A DNA stretch of 64,000 bases from Pycnopodia helianthoides (Eukaryota > Echinodermata > Asteroidea > Forcipulatida > Asteriidae), in the NCBI GenBank assembly GCA_032158295.1, contig CM063244.1, positions 2,155,148 to 2,219,147 on the forward strand. Reading direction: 5' to 3'. The notes under the pieces were generated by a model. It did no database searches and was not told the origin of the DNA. It was given only the letters and a program-made list of their open reading frames with translations. The position numbers and the translations under genes are program-made. Below, one piece after another: positions 22,336 to 33,300 of this stretch. Within the stretch, counting starts at the first letter, position 1. Every line of letters begins with the position of its first letter.

Positions 22336-22696
22336 TGCAGGGTGCACTTTTGGTAATTGTCAAAGACCAGAATCCACACTTGGTGTATCCCAGCATATGC
22401 ATAAAATAACACACCTGTGAAAATTTGGGCTCAAATGGTCATTGAAGTTGCAAGAAAATAATGAAAGAAAACACCTTGTTGCGTAGAATTGTGTGCTTTC
22501 AGATGCCCTGAAGCCTTTCTCAGATTCAAATGTTGGGGGTGAAAATTCACTCTTCTTCTAAAACTATACTACCTCAAAGGGAGTTGTTTCTTAAAATGTG
22601 GTATACTATCAACAGCTTATCAGTGCTCTATACTGAGTAAGTTTTTATGGTCATCAACTTATAGAGAAATCACCAAAAGTATACCCTGCCTTTAAA
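22336..22696 (-). mobile_element. Family C-like diverged MITE
   Basis: Same order of modules as family C (TTTTGGTAATTGTCAAAGACCAG at one end, a heavily changed centre, TATACCCTGCCTTTAA at the other). Confidence 0.65.
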
Positions 22697-23017
22697 CCAA
22701 CGAAAATGTAAGGTTACTGACTGTTGAGTTGAGATAGATTTTGGGTGGTAAAAAAAAAGAAAAGAAGTACAAAGAGTACAAAGAAATTTGTGCACCTTCA
22801 GAATATAAATAAATAACCTTCAAGAAAGTTATGAATAAAGTAAGTGTATTAAAAATGCATTTAAGAATGATAGCTTACCACTTCTCTTCTTTACAAACAT
22901 TAAATAAATACAAAATAAAATATAAAAATAGATACAATGAAACAGCAATGCAAGTATCGCCTGCCGCTTCTTGTCTCGAGGTGTGGGACTGGGAGATAAG
23001 ATCATACAAAAGATCTG

Positions 23018-23214
23018 GCCCCAGTTTCATAGAGCTGCTTTTCAAAGCAAAAAAAGTAGCTTAGCAGAAAACAAGTTATGCTGACCAGAATAAGGTTACG
23101 AGCCCACATACCATCTCACATGTACACTCTGTGGCTGGTATCCCGCTTATTTTTGCTAAGCAGAAATTGTTTAGGCAGTATTTTCTGCTTAAGCAGCTCT
23201 ATGAAATTGGGCTC
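23018..23214 (+). mobile_element. Palindromic MITE family A
   Basis: Ends GGCCCCAGTTTCATAGAGCT and AGCTCTATGAAATTGGGCTC. Confidence 0.8.
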
Positions 23215-23216
23215 TG

Positions 23217-23455
23217 GGGCCAGTTTCACAAAGGTGCTTAACATTAAGCAAATTGTTCGTGCTAACTATAGCCGAAAGATCTGCTTAAGCATAAGTGTAT
23301 TTCACAGGTTAGCAAGAAAATGTGGAGGCAAGCCATGGAATTGCATTGCTACGTCATTCGTTTGTTTACAGTTAGCACCGGAAGTTTAGCATGCCTTTTT
23401 CGTGTGCCTACGTTAAGCAGCACAAAATCAGCTAAGCAGCTCGATGAAATCGTGT
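23217..23455 (+). mobile_element. Family A-related MITE
   Basis: Begins GGGGCCAGTTTCACAAAGGT and ends GCAGCTCGATGAAATCGTG. The interior differs (GCTAACTATAGCCGAAAG); a GGTTAGCA motif recurs at 63120-63240. Confidence 0.5.
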
Positions 23456-23699
23456 TCCGATGTGTATTTGTGATTCAAACTGAGGGCATCGTTTAAAATG
23501 AGTGTAGTTGGTGCATTGATTAAGGCAACTCTAACCAATAACATGGTACAGCATGTAGTTGATGATATTAAAAAAAGTCCACACAGTGGATCACCAGAAA
23601 AACCGCCCATTTCATCTAGCCACTGTTGTATAATTAACCCATGGCACGCACCTCACTAGCTGCTGTTCTGCGCCACACTCACCATTTTAAGAGTCAACA

Positions 23700-23893
23700 G
23701 GGCCCAATTTCATAGAGCTGCTTAAGCAGAAAATATTGCTTAACGATTGTCTGCTAAGCAGAAAGTAGCATGATACCAGTCACAAATTGTACATGTGACA
23801 TGGTGGTTTGGCTGGTGACCTCATTCTGGTAAGCATAATTTTGTTGTGCTTAGCTGCTTTTTATGCTTAAAGCAGCTCTATGAAATAGGGCCC
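23700..23893 (+). mobile_element. Palindromic MITE family A
   Basis: Ends GGGCCCAATTTCATAGAGCT and AGCTCTATGAAATAGGGCCC, full length. Confidence 0.85.
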
Positions 23894-24467
23894 TGATCTA
23901 TGTGTAACTGCCGCCTCGCCTAAATTTTGCTCTACACTGTATAACACACAGTGGTATTGAATCCCAAAATGGCGCAACCCAAGTGAGTGTGATGACATCG
24001 TCTGGTGAATAGCACTCCGCACTAATGACGTCGCTTTTGCTAAAAAATACCCGGCTGTCAGACAAATATTCCGACACGAACGTTCACCGGCGTTCACCGC
24101 ATCATCGGCGTGCCAAATCGCACTAGTCGTACAATCAGGGCCATACTCGAGTGACATCATGAGCATAAAGGTTGGTAGTACCATACAAGTATCCTGCCAC
24201 AACTATATATACTTCAGGCAGTTGCAAAATTAAGTCCTGATATACACCGTGTATGCAAATATTGAGAATAAATAATTAGCGGCAGTGAAGTGCGTAAAAA
24301 AAAAAGAGTTCCACGCAGCAAATTGGCGCATGATATGAAATTATACATGTATGAATCCAGCAGTGAACATCTTAATAAATACCCAAAGAATAAACGTTTA
24401 AAATGTTCAAGTTTGGCATACTCCATCTCAGAATAACAGATGCTGTGGCTGCCTGTATGTCTAACCA

Positions 24468-24662
24468 GGGCCCAATTGCATAGAGCTGCTTAAGCACAAA
24501 AACTAGCTAAGCACAGAAACAAAATTATGCTAACCAGAAAAAGGTTACCAGCTAAAATACCATTTCCCATGTAACATGTGTGACTGGTATCTTGCTTATT
24601 GTAGCTTAGCAGAAATTATTTAAGCAATACTTTCTGCTTAAGCAGCTCTATGAAATTGGGCC
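24468..24662 (+). mobile_element. Palindromic MITE family A
   Basis: Ends GGGCCCAATTGCATAGAGCT and AGCTCTATGAAATTGGGCC, full length. Confidence 0.85.
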
Positions 24663-24678
24663 TTCTGGTCAACACAAG

Positions 24679-25258
24679 CGCCCAATTTCATAGAACCTGT
24701 AAGCACAAAGACTTGCTGCTAAGCACAGAAAAATCTTGCTGAGCAGATACCAGTTACTACCAGCCAAAGTTCATGAAGTTGATTTTGTTGCATCTGGTGC
24801 CCCACTCTTTTTTGCTTCGCAAAGAAATTTACAAGCAGTATTTTCTGCTTATAATAGAGTGTATAGCTTTGGTAATTACTCCAAAAATGAATGACAGTAA
24901 AAACTGACTTGGTAAGAAGCACCTGCAGCTGTTGATCATGTATTTAACATGTTGAGAAACAATTCCCTTCAAAAGGGAATGTGGTTTTAGAGAGAGGGAT
25001 TCAAAAACATTTCAATCTGAGAAACGTTTCTGCGTGAAACGTTTCTCAGATTGTGTATTCCAGTTATGGATTATTCTTTCTGCGAGGATATAACCGCTCC
25101 AGATTTTCGAGAGATATCTCAAAAACCACTTTTTGACATGATAATTTTCACAGGTTAGTTTCATTGTATATATCTAATTTCTATCGGATTAAAATAATCG
25201 AACCATTCCAAAGACCAAAGGTATACCTTGCCTTTAACAGCTTAATGAAATTGGGCCC
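24679..25258 (+). mobile_element. Family A MITE split by a family C-like element
   Basis: The left part 24679-24855 runs to TTTTCTGCTTA. The right end CAGCTTAATGAAATTGGGCCC resumes at about 25227. The 370 bp between has TTTGGTAATTACTCC, a hairpin GAGAAACGTTTC / GAAACGTTTCTC and TATACCTTGCCTT, the plan of families C and D. Confidence 0.75.
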
Positions 25259-25259
25259 T

Positions 25260-25730
25260 GGGAACTGCTCACCACGGAATTCTGCGCTTATGTCCAACAG
25301 AATCACACGCTTTACACGGCACTGGACAGCCATTAGGTTTACCACGTGAGTTATTCAATAGATAATACGAGCGCAATTTTGACCACAGCAAACAGACGTC
25401 AGTTGCAATGGGTCTCGAGTATCAAGAGTTGCATGGTCGTTGAAGCAATGTAGGCAGAAATGACGAGCTGCAGTGCGGTTACATTTCAAGTTGGCTGCAA
25501 AGAAGTACATGTAGTATAACTGCATACTGCGACAATCAAGTGTCGATATTACTGGGTACGCCACTAGTCCATAAATTTAGCTCCATGCTAATTATTTGGT
25601 TAACCTATCACACAGGTCTCTAGGACAGTCTCACATCTTCGGTGTGCCAGTGCAGTTATTGCAACGCGTCAAAACGTAAAATCAAACCTGGATTGTCTTT
25701 AGTTGATACTGGTCCAAGAAACATTGTCTC
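25260..25730. other. No gene seen
   Basis: Intergenic DNA downstream of the minus-strand gene; open frames are short and unrecognised. Confidence 0.5.
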
Positions 25731-25903
25731 AGGTTCAATTTCATAGAGCTGCCAAAGCAGACAATCGTTGCGTAACAAATTTCTGCTCAGTAAAAAAAAG
25801 CATGCAGGAAATGACACGATTCTTCGGCTGGTAACCTAGTTGTGGTAAGCCAGCATTGTTTCTGTTTTGTGCTTTCAAGAGCAGCTCTACAGAATCGGGG
25901 ATC
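25731..25903. mobile_element. Family A MITE abutting a stop codon
   Basis: Diverged ends GGTTCAATTTCATAGAGCTG and AGCAGCTCTACAGAATCGGG. It lies 10 bp beyond the stop codon of the minus-strand gene and so probably forms its 3' UTR. Confidence 0.7.
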
Positions 25904-25912
25904 AGGTTTTGA

Positions 25913-28900
25913 TCACATCGGAGGCAAGATGTTCTTCTTGGCCGCGTAAGTCCGCAGCGGTGGTTTGGTTTCCCAGGGCAGCTTCGGATCACTGATACCT
26001 GTGAAACTCCCAGGGAAAGGGGGTGGGCTTGCTTTACGAGTTACATTCGATGGGATGACTCTCGGCGGAGCCGGGCGGACTGGAGTGGACTTATTGCAGC
26101 TTTTGCCGTTATGGCAGTTGTTGTTCCGGTCGGGCAAAACATTTCTAAAAGGAACGGCGGCAGTCTTGTGGCTCGAGTCCTGGCCAGCGTCTTTGCTCTG
26201 CTTGAGTATGAATGATTTGTATTCCTCAGTCCATTTGCAGGTGATGTTTGGCGCTAGGATTATCTCGGCTGGAGATTTCCTGGCGTCTTGCTTTTGGGAT
26301 TTGCTCCGAGCGGTCTTTCGCGGGGTCTTCGACTCTAGACGAGGTTTCTTTGAAGGCGTCGTGGTGGGAGGCCTCGTGCCACACTGAGGAGCATTCCGCA
26401 GATGGTACCGTCTTGTCCCTCCCAAGGTCTCGGCGCAGTGCTCAGATTCAGAGTTTGAGCTGCTCAGGACGTAGCTCACTGGGTTGTGGGCCGCTCTGAG
26501 ATTGTACCTTCCGGTTGTGAGTTCATCTGCTTGTTCCGGCTTGAGGTTCCTCTCAACCGACTTTGCACTTTTCTTTGGCCTCATTTTGCACTCATTGACA
26601 CCTCTCCCTGGCAAAAGGGAAGGACTCTCCACAGCTTTGTTTCCGTTAGGAGTTTTCTCCGCCTGACTTTGGGGCTCTACACTTGGGATAGAAGAACAGC
26701 TCTCTGCTGGTCTCTTTCTGCCACTCAGGGACCACCTGCAGCTCACTTCTTGGACCACCTCAAAATCACTACAGTCCGAGTCTGAATCTTTACCCTTGTC
26801 TTTAATGGGGCATAGAGAAGCCGCAGAGCTCTGAACCTGCACGTTTTGTTTCTTTTTCAATTTTGTAGCCCTGATGTTCCAAATGTACTTATTGAAGTCC
26901 TGCTTTCTATAAGCCGAGGCATTGCTAGCTTTTTCAGTCGGCTCTTGTTTAATTGCTGTCTTTGCTCTACCAGAGTTAACCACCCCAAATGAATTCCCTT
27001 GTCCAACTACAGTTAATTTCCCGTCTTGGTACACAAACTGTTTAGATATTCCACTTTGGGGGCATGCTTCAGGCTTTTGCGTCCATCGATTTAAAACACT
27101 AGCTTCAGGTTCTAGTTTCTGAACTGGAGTTGGACTTTGTTCCCCTACGGCTAGTTCTTCTTTGCAACTTTGCATTGACTTTATGGTCTTGTTGTACTCA
27201 CTGGCACACACCGCCATCAAAGATCTCAGAAGTATCTCCTTCGATTCTTTAAGAACCTCTGGGTCTTCTTTCAAATTTTGGCCGACACCTTGGTCGCCTT
27301 TCTCTGGTGGACTATCAAAGTCTGTGCTGATCATCATGACGCTGCCTTCGTGTGATGTACAGCTGGCCGGGGAATCTGGCAGCAGGTCTTTGTGGTCATA
27401 CGAAACGTCTAGACCCACTCCAACTTTGTAGAGGCTGGACTCATTTTGGCAACAAGATGCTTCCGATTCCTCAGAGCAGGCGGTTTGAAAAGCTCCGTCT
27501 TTTCCTTTGTCGGGGCTCGTTACTTCAAACCTACTCTGATTCACTGAGTTGTTGAGTTTTTTATTCTTGGGTTCTAAAGTTGGCAATTTGTTTGCCGACT
27601 CTTGATCGGTGGATTTACAGTTGACAAAGAGTTGATGCCCGGGGGGACGGTGATTTGTCAACTGTTGTTGGTCATTTGGCTTTTGGATGGCAGAGTCGGC
27701 GGAGACTGTCTGTTGGCTGGCTGATTCCAAGCTGATCAACTCTCCACGTTCAACAGATACAGCATCGGTGTTTGAGTTGATAGAAGACTTTGCATGGATT
27801 GGCTGTTGGTGGATGCACTGCCGGTTGGTGGAATGTGAGTTGGTCAACTGCGGCTCACTGGAAGGCTCTTCACAAGATGACCCATGGTTGGTTCCTTCAA
27901 AGAAAACCAACTGCTGTTCAGTTGAATACATGAGTTCGGTAGGGCTACCAGCAGGCTCAGAGTTGACCAGCTGCTGCCGAGGTGACTGCCGGTTGGCGGA
28001 ATCCGAGCAGATCAACTGATGTTCGGTTGAATACACTGCTAGGGTAGGGCTCACGGCTCCTTCAGAGTTCACAACCAGTTGCTGAGGTGACTGCTGTGCG
28101 GCTGACTCTAAACTCATTGACTGTTCTCTTCCGGCCCTATATTGGTCGCTTCCCTGTGGATTAAATAGCGGTCGGTGGATGGGCTGCTGCTCGATTAGTT
28201 CTTGACAACTACTCGGAGTTGTTGATGAATTGGCTTCAGACAGTGGACTGCTTGAATCTCGACCGTTCACATTCATTCCAACAAAATTTATATCCGTATC
28301 AAAAGTTGCTCTCAGTCTACTGATAGTGTTTTCTAGACTTTTACACTTCTTGGTTCTTGTTTTCTGGTTCAGTTTGGCATCCCGACTCAGACCCCCGCTA
28401 TCGGGTAGAAACGCCTGAGGGAAAGCCGCTGGTTTGTTGCAGTGGACAACGGAATCCTCCAACCACGAATCCATTTCGTTCCAGTTCAGAACATGCACCG
28501 ACGGATCAACGATGCCGTCGATTTCTTTGATAGCTGCCCACTGCGCACTCAGCTGCTCCTCGTCGATGGCGGGTTCGGGCAGACCATCGTCCTCCATCAA
28601 ATCCGCTTGCGACAGCTCACCGAAGTTCTGAAACCAGTTGTCCATGTCCGATGAGATCTCAGTCGAGTTGCCGATGCCGTTGTAGATATTCTGCATCAGG
28701 GGAGTTTGAGAGGAGTTGATCTCACCGTCGGCAGAATCTTTAAGGAAAGACTCTGCTGCGTAGTTTTCTGCTGCGTCTCCATTTGGATTTCCTTGGGTTG
28801 CATCGAGGGAGCTTTCAAACAACTTGTTGTATCCTCCCTGCGTGTAGAACTCATCATTTTCTGACCCTTCACTAAAGAACACTGGATCTTCATCGGACGC

Positions 28901-30343
28901 GCCGTCTAAGTTTATTATGGATCGTTGCCGGTTCACTGCTTGATCCTCTGTAAAGTTGTTTGAGTTGAATTGTTGCACGTGGTTCACGCCGTCTTCATTC
29001 TCATTCCCGGACATTATCCCCATGACAAGGTTTTGCTCTTGTTCTGAGTTCCTCATATCTTGGTCCAAGTGCAGTTCATCCACCGACACAAAATGCTTCT
29101 GCCCCGATACTGGAAGACTATAGACGTGGTCGTTTTCCAGACTTGCCGAGATGTTTGACTGGTGCCTGCCATCATCTTCAATACCGCTCCCCTGGGTGTG
29201 CATAACAGGCTCATCATAGATGTCTCGCCTACCATAATCAAGGTCTTGCCTACCATCATCAATGTCTTGTCCTCTGTCATCTGTGTCTTGTCTGTTATTT
29301 TGCGGTTGTGAATCATGTAGCTCCATCGGCTCTACTTCCCAACCAGGCACGCCGTCGACAGTTTCCGGTTCAGAGCTGACTTCGGGGCTTGTCTCTGCCG
29401 CTCTCAGTGATGCAAGTGTTCTTAGAGTTAAGAGCAAGTCGCTATCGACGTCACTCTTTGCGTCTTTAGCTCGTGATTGTTTCCTCGGTACGTTACTAGG
29501 AGACACAGAGAGAGACGGTGCGACTGTGCTGTCTTGTATCGAATCAAAATCTTGTTTCCTTGTCAACGGATTGGACATGTTTTGTGCCAGCACCAGCTCC
29601 TCGCAGTCTTGCAACACGACACTACATCGTGGAAGTTTGGTCAAAGAGGCCGCAATCAGATCACAATTCTGGCCGTCGTTCGAACACAATTCTGAAGAGC
29701 TGTTGCGTTCATTCTCCTGTCGACACACAGGAGGTGTGCAGGGTTGCCACGACATATCGAGCGACATCATAGTGGACACCCACTGTCTCCTGGATAGCGT
29801 GCTCGCAAAATCCTCTTCCTCCGCCGGCTTCTCGGTATCTGCCTCCCCGGCGGAATCTTCAGTTTCTTCGTCTGGCACCTTCTTGACGTACATCTTGACT
29901 GCAATCTCCCTCTCCGGCAGCCTGACCTGCAGGCTCAGCTGGCTCGTGCTGTGTAGATACTTCAGGCATTTCTGGCGGCACACTTTCCAGTCCAGCTGGG
30001 GACAAATCGAGTCTGGGAGAAAGCTATTCAGGGTCTGGAAGAGAACGCACGACAGACAAGAGGGCAAGAGGGGCGCCGACGGAACAGTAAACGTGCTCCG
30101 CTGGTAGAGTCTGTCCACCTCTGCAAACAGTTTCTTAGTTGGTGTGATGGTGAACGTTGTCAGAAGGCACAGTCTCTGTAGGCGCAGGTCTCCCTCGAAC
30201 AAGACGGACAGCTGTTCACACAGGGCTGCGTTGTTCAGGTCGATGCGACCGGCATTGACGAGGTTGCTCTGAGGGTTGCTGGCTGGCTCCTGAAAGGCCC
30301 ACAGACACAGGTTCACACAAAAGACAAGCGACTGCTTCCCGAC
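25913..30343 (-). CDS. ZNF292/RLF-like gene, 4.4-kb terminal exon
   Basis: The acceptor is TTTCCATTCAG; the frame opens VGKQSLVFCVNLCLW and runs 1476 codons to TGA at 25913-25915. The first 130 or so residues finish the helical family domain. The remainder is acidic and Ser/Gln-rich with scattered conserved-looking blocks, such as DNWFQNFGELSQADLMEDDG and WNEMDSWLED. No zinc finger pattern (CxxC...HxxxH) is seen. Confidence 0.85.
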   Translation of the reverse strand, partial: VGKQSLVFCVNLCLWAFQEPASNPQSNLVNAGRIDLNNAALCEQLSVLFEGDLRLQRLCLLTTFTITPTKKLFAEVDRLYQRSTFTVPSAPLLPSCLSCVLFQTLNSFLPDSICPQLDWKVCRQKCLKYLHSTSQLSLQVRLPEREIAVKMYVKKVPDEETEDSAGEADTEKPAEEEDFASTLSRRQWVSTMMSLDMSWQPCTPPVCRQENERNSSSELCSNDGQNCDLIAASLTKLPRCSVVLQDCEELVLAQNMSNPLTRKQDFDSIQDSTVAPSLSVSPSNVPRKQSRAKDAKSDVDSDLLLTLRTLASLRAAETSPEVSSEPETVDGVPGWEVEPMELHDSQPQNNRQDTDDRGQDIDDGRQDLDYGRRDIYDEPVMHTQGSGIEDDGRHQSNISASLENDHVYSLPVSGQKHFVSVDELHLDQDMRNSEQEQNLVMGIMSGNENEDGVNHVQQFNSNNFTEDQAVNRQRSIINLDGASDEDPVFFSEGSENDEFYTQGGYNKLFESSLDATQGNPNGDAAENYAAESFLKDSADGEINSSQTPLMQNIYNGIGNSTEISSDMDNWFQNFGELSQADLMEDDGLPEPAIDEEQLSAQWAAIKEIDGIVDPSVHVLNWNEMDSWLEDSVVHCNKPAAFPQAFLPDSGGLSRDAKLNQKTRTKKCKSLENTISRLRATFDTDINFVGMNVNGRDSSSPLSEANSSTTPSSCQELIEQQPIHRPLFNPQGSDQYRAGREQSMSLESAAQQSPQQLVVNSEGAVSPTLAVYSTEHQLICSDSANRQSPRQQLVNSEPAGSPTELMYSTEQQLVFFEGTNHGSSCEEPSSEPQLTNSHSTNRQCIHQQPIHAKSSINSNTDAVSVERGELISLESASQQTVSADSAIQKPNDQQQLTNHRPPGHQLFVNCKSTDQESANKLPTLEPKNKKLNNSVNQSRFEVTSPDKGKDGAFQTACSEESEASCCQNESSLYKVGVGLDVSYDHKDLLPDSPASCTSHEGSVMMISTDFDSPPEKGDQGVGQNLKEDPEVLKESKEILLRSLMAVCASEYNKTIKSMQSCKEELAVGEQSPTPVQKLEPEASVLNRWTQKPEACPQSGISKQFVYQDGKLTVVGQGNSFGVVNSGRAKTAIKQEPTEKASNASAYRKQDFNKYIWNIRATKLKKKQNVQVQSSAASLCPIKDKGKDSDSDCSDFEVVQEVSCRWSLSGRKRPAESCSSIPSVEPQSQAEKTPNGNKAVESPSLLPGRGVNECKMRPKKSAKSVERNLKPEQADELTTGRYNLRAAHNPVSYVLSSSNSESEHCAETLGGTRRYHLRNAPQCGTRPPTTTPSKKPRLESKTPRKTARSKSQKQDARKSPAEIILAPNITCKWTEEYKSFILKQSKDAGQDSSHKTAAVPFRNVLPDRNNNCHNGKSCNKSTPVRPAPPRVIPSNVTRKASPPPFPGSFTGISDPKLPWETKPPLRTYAAKKNILPPM

Positions 30344-33300
30344 CTGAATGGAAATGTGTCAAAGAGCAAAGTTTAGAAATCATACATTGCCTTATCTGTG
30401 CAAAAACAAGTATCTCGATTTTTAATAAGGTTGTATCTTGCATTTTAACTAAGCCTGTGAGGGTTATACGTTTAAACATTCAACCGCTTAAAAAATCTCT
30501 ATCCGTTTAGCAAATTACTGACCATTTAAACGAAACGAAAAAACAAAGTGAGCTTTTCGTTTTCGCTGTCGTCATGACTATATTTTTCTGTGTAAAAGAA
30601 TTTAGTTTAATTGAAATTGCCGGACAACTACTGTTTTTTTTTTTGTCTCCGGCGAGTACAGTCTGTCAGAATGCTGAAAATAACTTGTTTGCGGTTTCAA
30701 TTTGCCGACAAGCTTTTGGTCGGCTCTACTTTAGGCGCGCGTGATTGGCACACATGCTGAGCGGACCTAAGCAGCAGACAGGAAATAGGATCACAGTGAA
30801 CTGTACACAATACTGCTCCTTCAGAGATGCCGAAGATGATCGGTATGGGTTTTTGTCTAACATTCTGGTCACAATCAACAAATGACACAATAAAATGTAA
30901 GTTTTTTTCATTGGGTAGTAAGGTGTCCCATGTCTCTTAAACACCTCGATCAGTTGCATTTCTATGAATTTATGTTCAGTGTTCGACTTTATATTCCGTC
31001 CCGTACAAGCCGTAACTTACTTCAGTGTTCTCTTTTATTCAAAGTGTTTTAAATTGTTTCCGACTCATATCATAACCGCTCTACAAAATTATATTACTTT
31101 GATCAGAAATCAAAGCTCATTGGCCAATTCAATACGCCGTGCATACAAAGATGTGTGTTTCCATGGTTTCATCATCGTTTAACTTCTAAGATGGCGGCGT
31201 GATGAAGTCAATGCATTAGGTCTATTGGGTAATTCCTTGTACCTGGATGGTCTGCATTTTTTGATTTTTGATTGTCTCTGTAATACTTAGCGTTTTAATT
31301 TGTAAGCATGTCAGTTTTAAAGGCATTATACAGGATTGGTAGAGCTGACAAAACAGTCGCAAACAAAGTTCATGTCTTGTGTGATTAACCATATACATGA
31401 AATAACAAACCTGTGAAAATTTGAGCTCAATTGGTCATCGAGATCACGAGAAAATGGTGAAAAGAGACCTTATGTGTTTTCTGTTTTTCAAACATCGAGT
31501 TTATTATCGCGCGTGATAAAAACTATTGTTTTATTCATTTCTTAGAAACGATAGCATTTTAGGCAGAAATATTTTAAGGAACCCTTTCTACCATTACTTA
31601 CTTTAAATCATGTAAGTTATGTGTGAATCTGTGAACATTTGTGTTTTTCGATCTTACCAATAGTGTACAGGGCCTTTAAGTAGGGTTTGAAACTTTGCAT
31701 GGTGGAAGTATAACCTAAGAGAGGTTTGCGGTAACACCATGTTAAAATCTCTTTTGAGTAGTGTTGGTTCCGAAAAGAACCGGTGGTAAACAACTCAACA
31801 TTTCGATCAGTATGCTCTGATTATCTTGAAACTGATCAGAGCATACTGATCGAAACGTTGAGTCGTTAACCACCGATTCTTTTCAGAACCATCAGTTACT
31901 CAAAAGAGATTTTAACATGGCGTCACCACAAACCTCTCTTAGTCATGTCAGTTTCAGTATTATATTTTGATACTACCCACCATGTTTTGTGTTTTCAAAC
32001 GGAAATAAATAAATCAACAAATAAATATATACAGTGAGTACATCTCAAACAGTATACCCATCAGGTTATAATGTAAATTATTTTCTTTTTCTGATGTGTT
32101 TAGACCAATGATGTCTGTTGGGTAGGTAAGGCAAAAGGGTTGAAGTGCTCTTGTACAAAGACAGCTTTAAATTCTTAATGAGTGTAAATACTGTTATTTT
32201 TCAGCATTATTTGTAATTCTGTACAATTTGTATTTTTAATGTTTTGAGCATGCTCGACAAGACAAATTTCCATTTTATGGACAAGTAAAATGGAATTGAA
32301 TGGAATCTTACCTCGCTGTGAATGGCCCTGACCAGCTTGAGGACGAACACTGGCTCATACAGGACAAACTTGCTGACCTGCTCTACCTTGCTCTCAAACA
32401 AGTCCTTATTGTGGTCACAGTCAGACCACACCAGGTCAACCCAGAGGTCAGTGACCTTCTGTAGATCACTCAGGGAGACTGTCTCTGTGCCTGAGAATTC
32501 AGGGGAGAGAAAAAATAAATAAACATCTTTGAAATGCCAACAAAAAGCACAGTCAGATTGTTTTTTAGTTTTTCGACATAATTGTTTAAAACCAAAAATA
32601 GGCTCAGATTGAAACGAACAAAACAAAATGCAAGGATGAGATTTGACAAATGTGAAAACTCAAGAAAAATTTTTTGCAGGCCTGGGTTCCCCCTTATTCA
32701 GAACCTCCTAGATGTCACGACGCAGGAGGTTTACAGACTCTGTGCATCACCAGAAATACACAACTACAGGTTTGGACACAATGTGGACTGTTCCTTTCTC
32801 TCTTTGGGTGACTGCTTTTACTTCTTCCGAGAAAACTTGCAGGATCAAGAAGATTTTGAGAAAAATCCTGAAATCAGGAAAAACTCATTTACAAAATCAC
32901 ACGCCTGGAATAAAACAAACTCGTCAAAGTATTGTTTGGAGCTTTGCATGGTGTGGAAAAACAGGAAAGACCTAGAAAAAAGTAGTAAACTTGCAGGTAC
33001 AACCATGTGTAAATCTCTTTTGTGAGAGTGCTGGCTCTGAAAAGAGCCTGTGTGGTCTCGATGTTTCGAACAGTATACTCTGCTGAAGACGAGCAGAGTA
33101 TACTGTTCGAAACGTCGAGACTACACCGGCTCTTTTCAGAGCCAGCACTCTCACAAAAGAAACTTGTCAAAGTTGTAGCGGGAAATATTCGACCGGGAAA
33201 TACTCACACCACTCCTTGCTGAGTAACATCTCTGCAGTCAACAGAGCAGCTGGAATGTAATATTGACGAAGTGTCTTTGTAACAGGGACAATCTGCTCCA

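Noticed and set aside
26000..30107. Long plus-strand frames (up to 281 codons) opposite the large exon
   Set aside because: Antisense shadows of the minus-strand coding exon.
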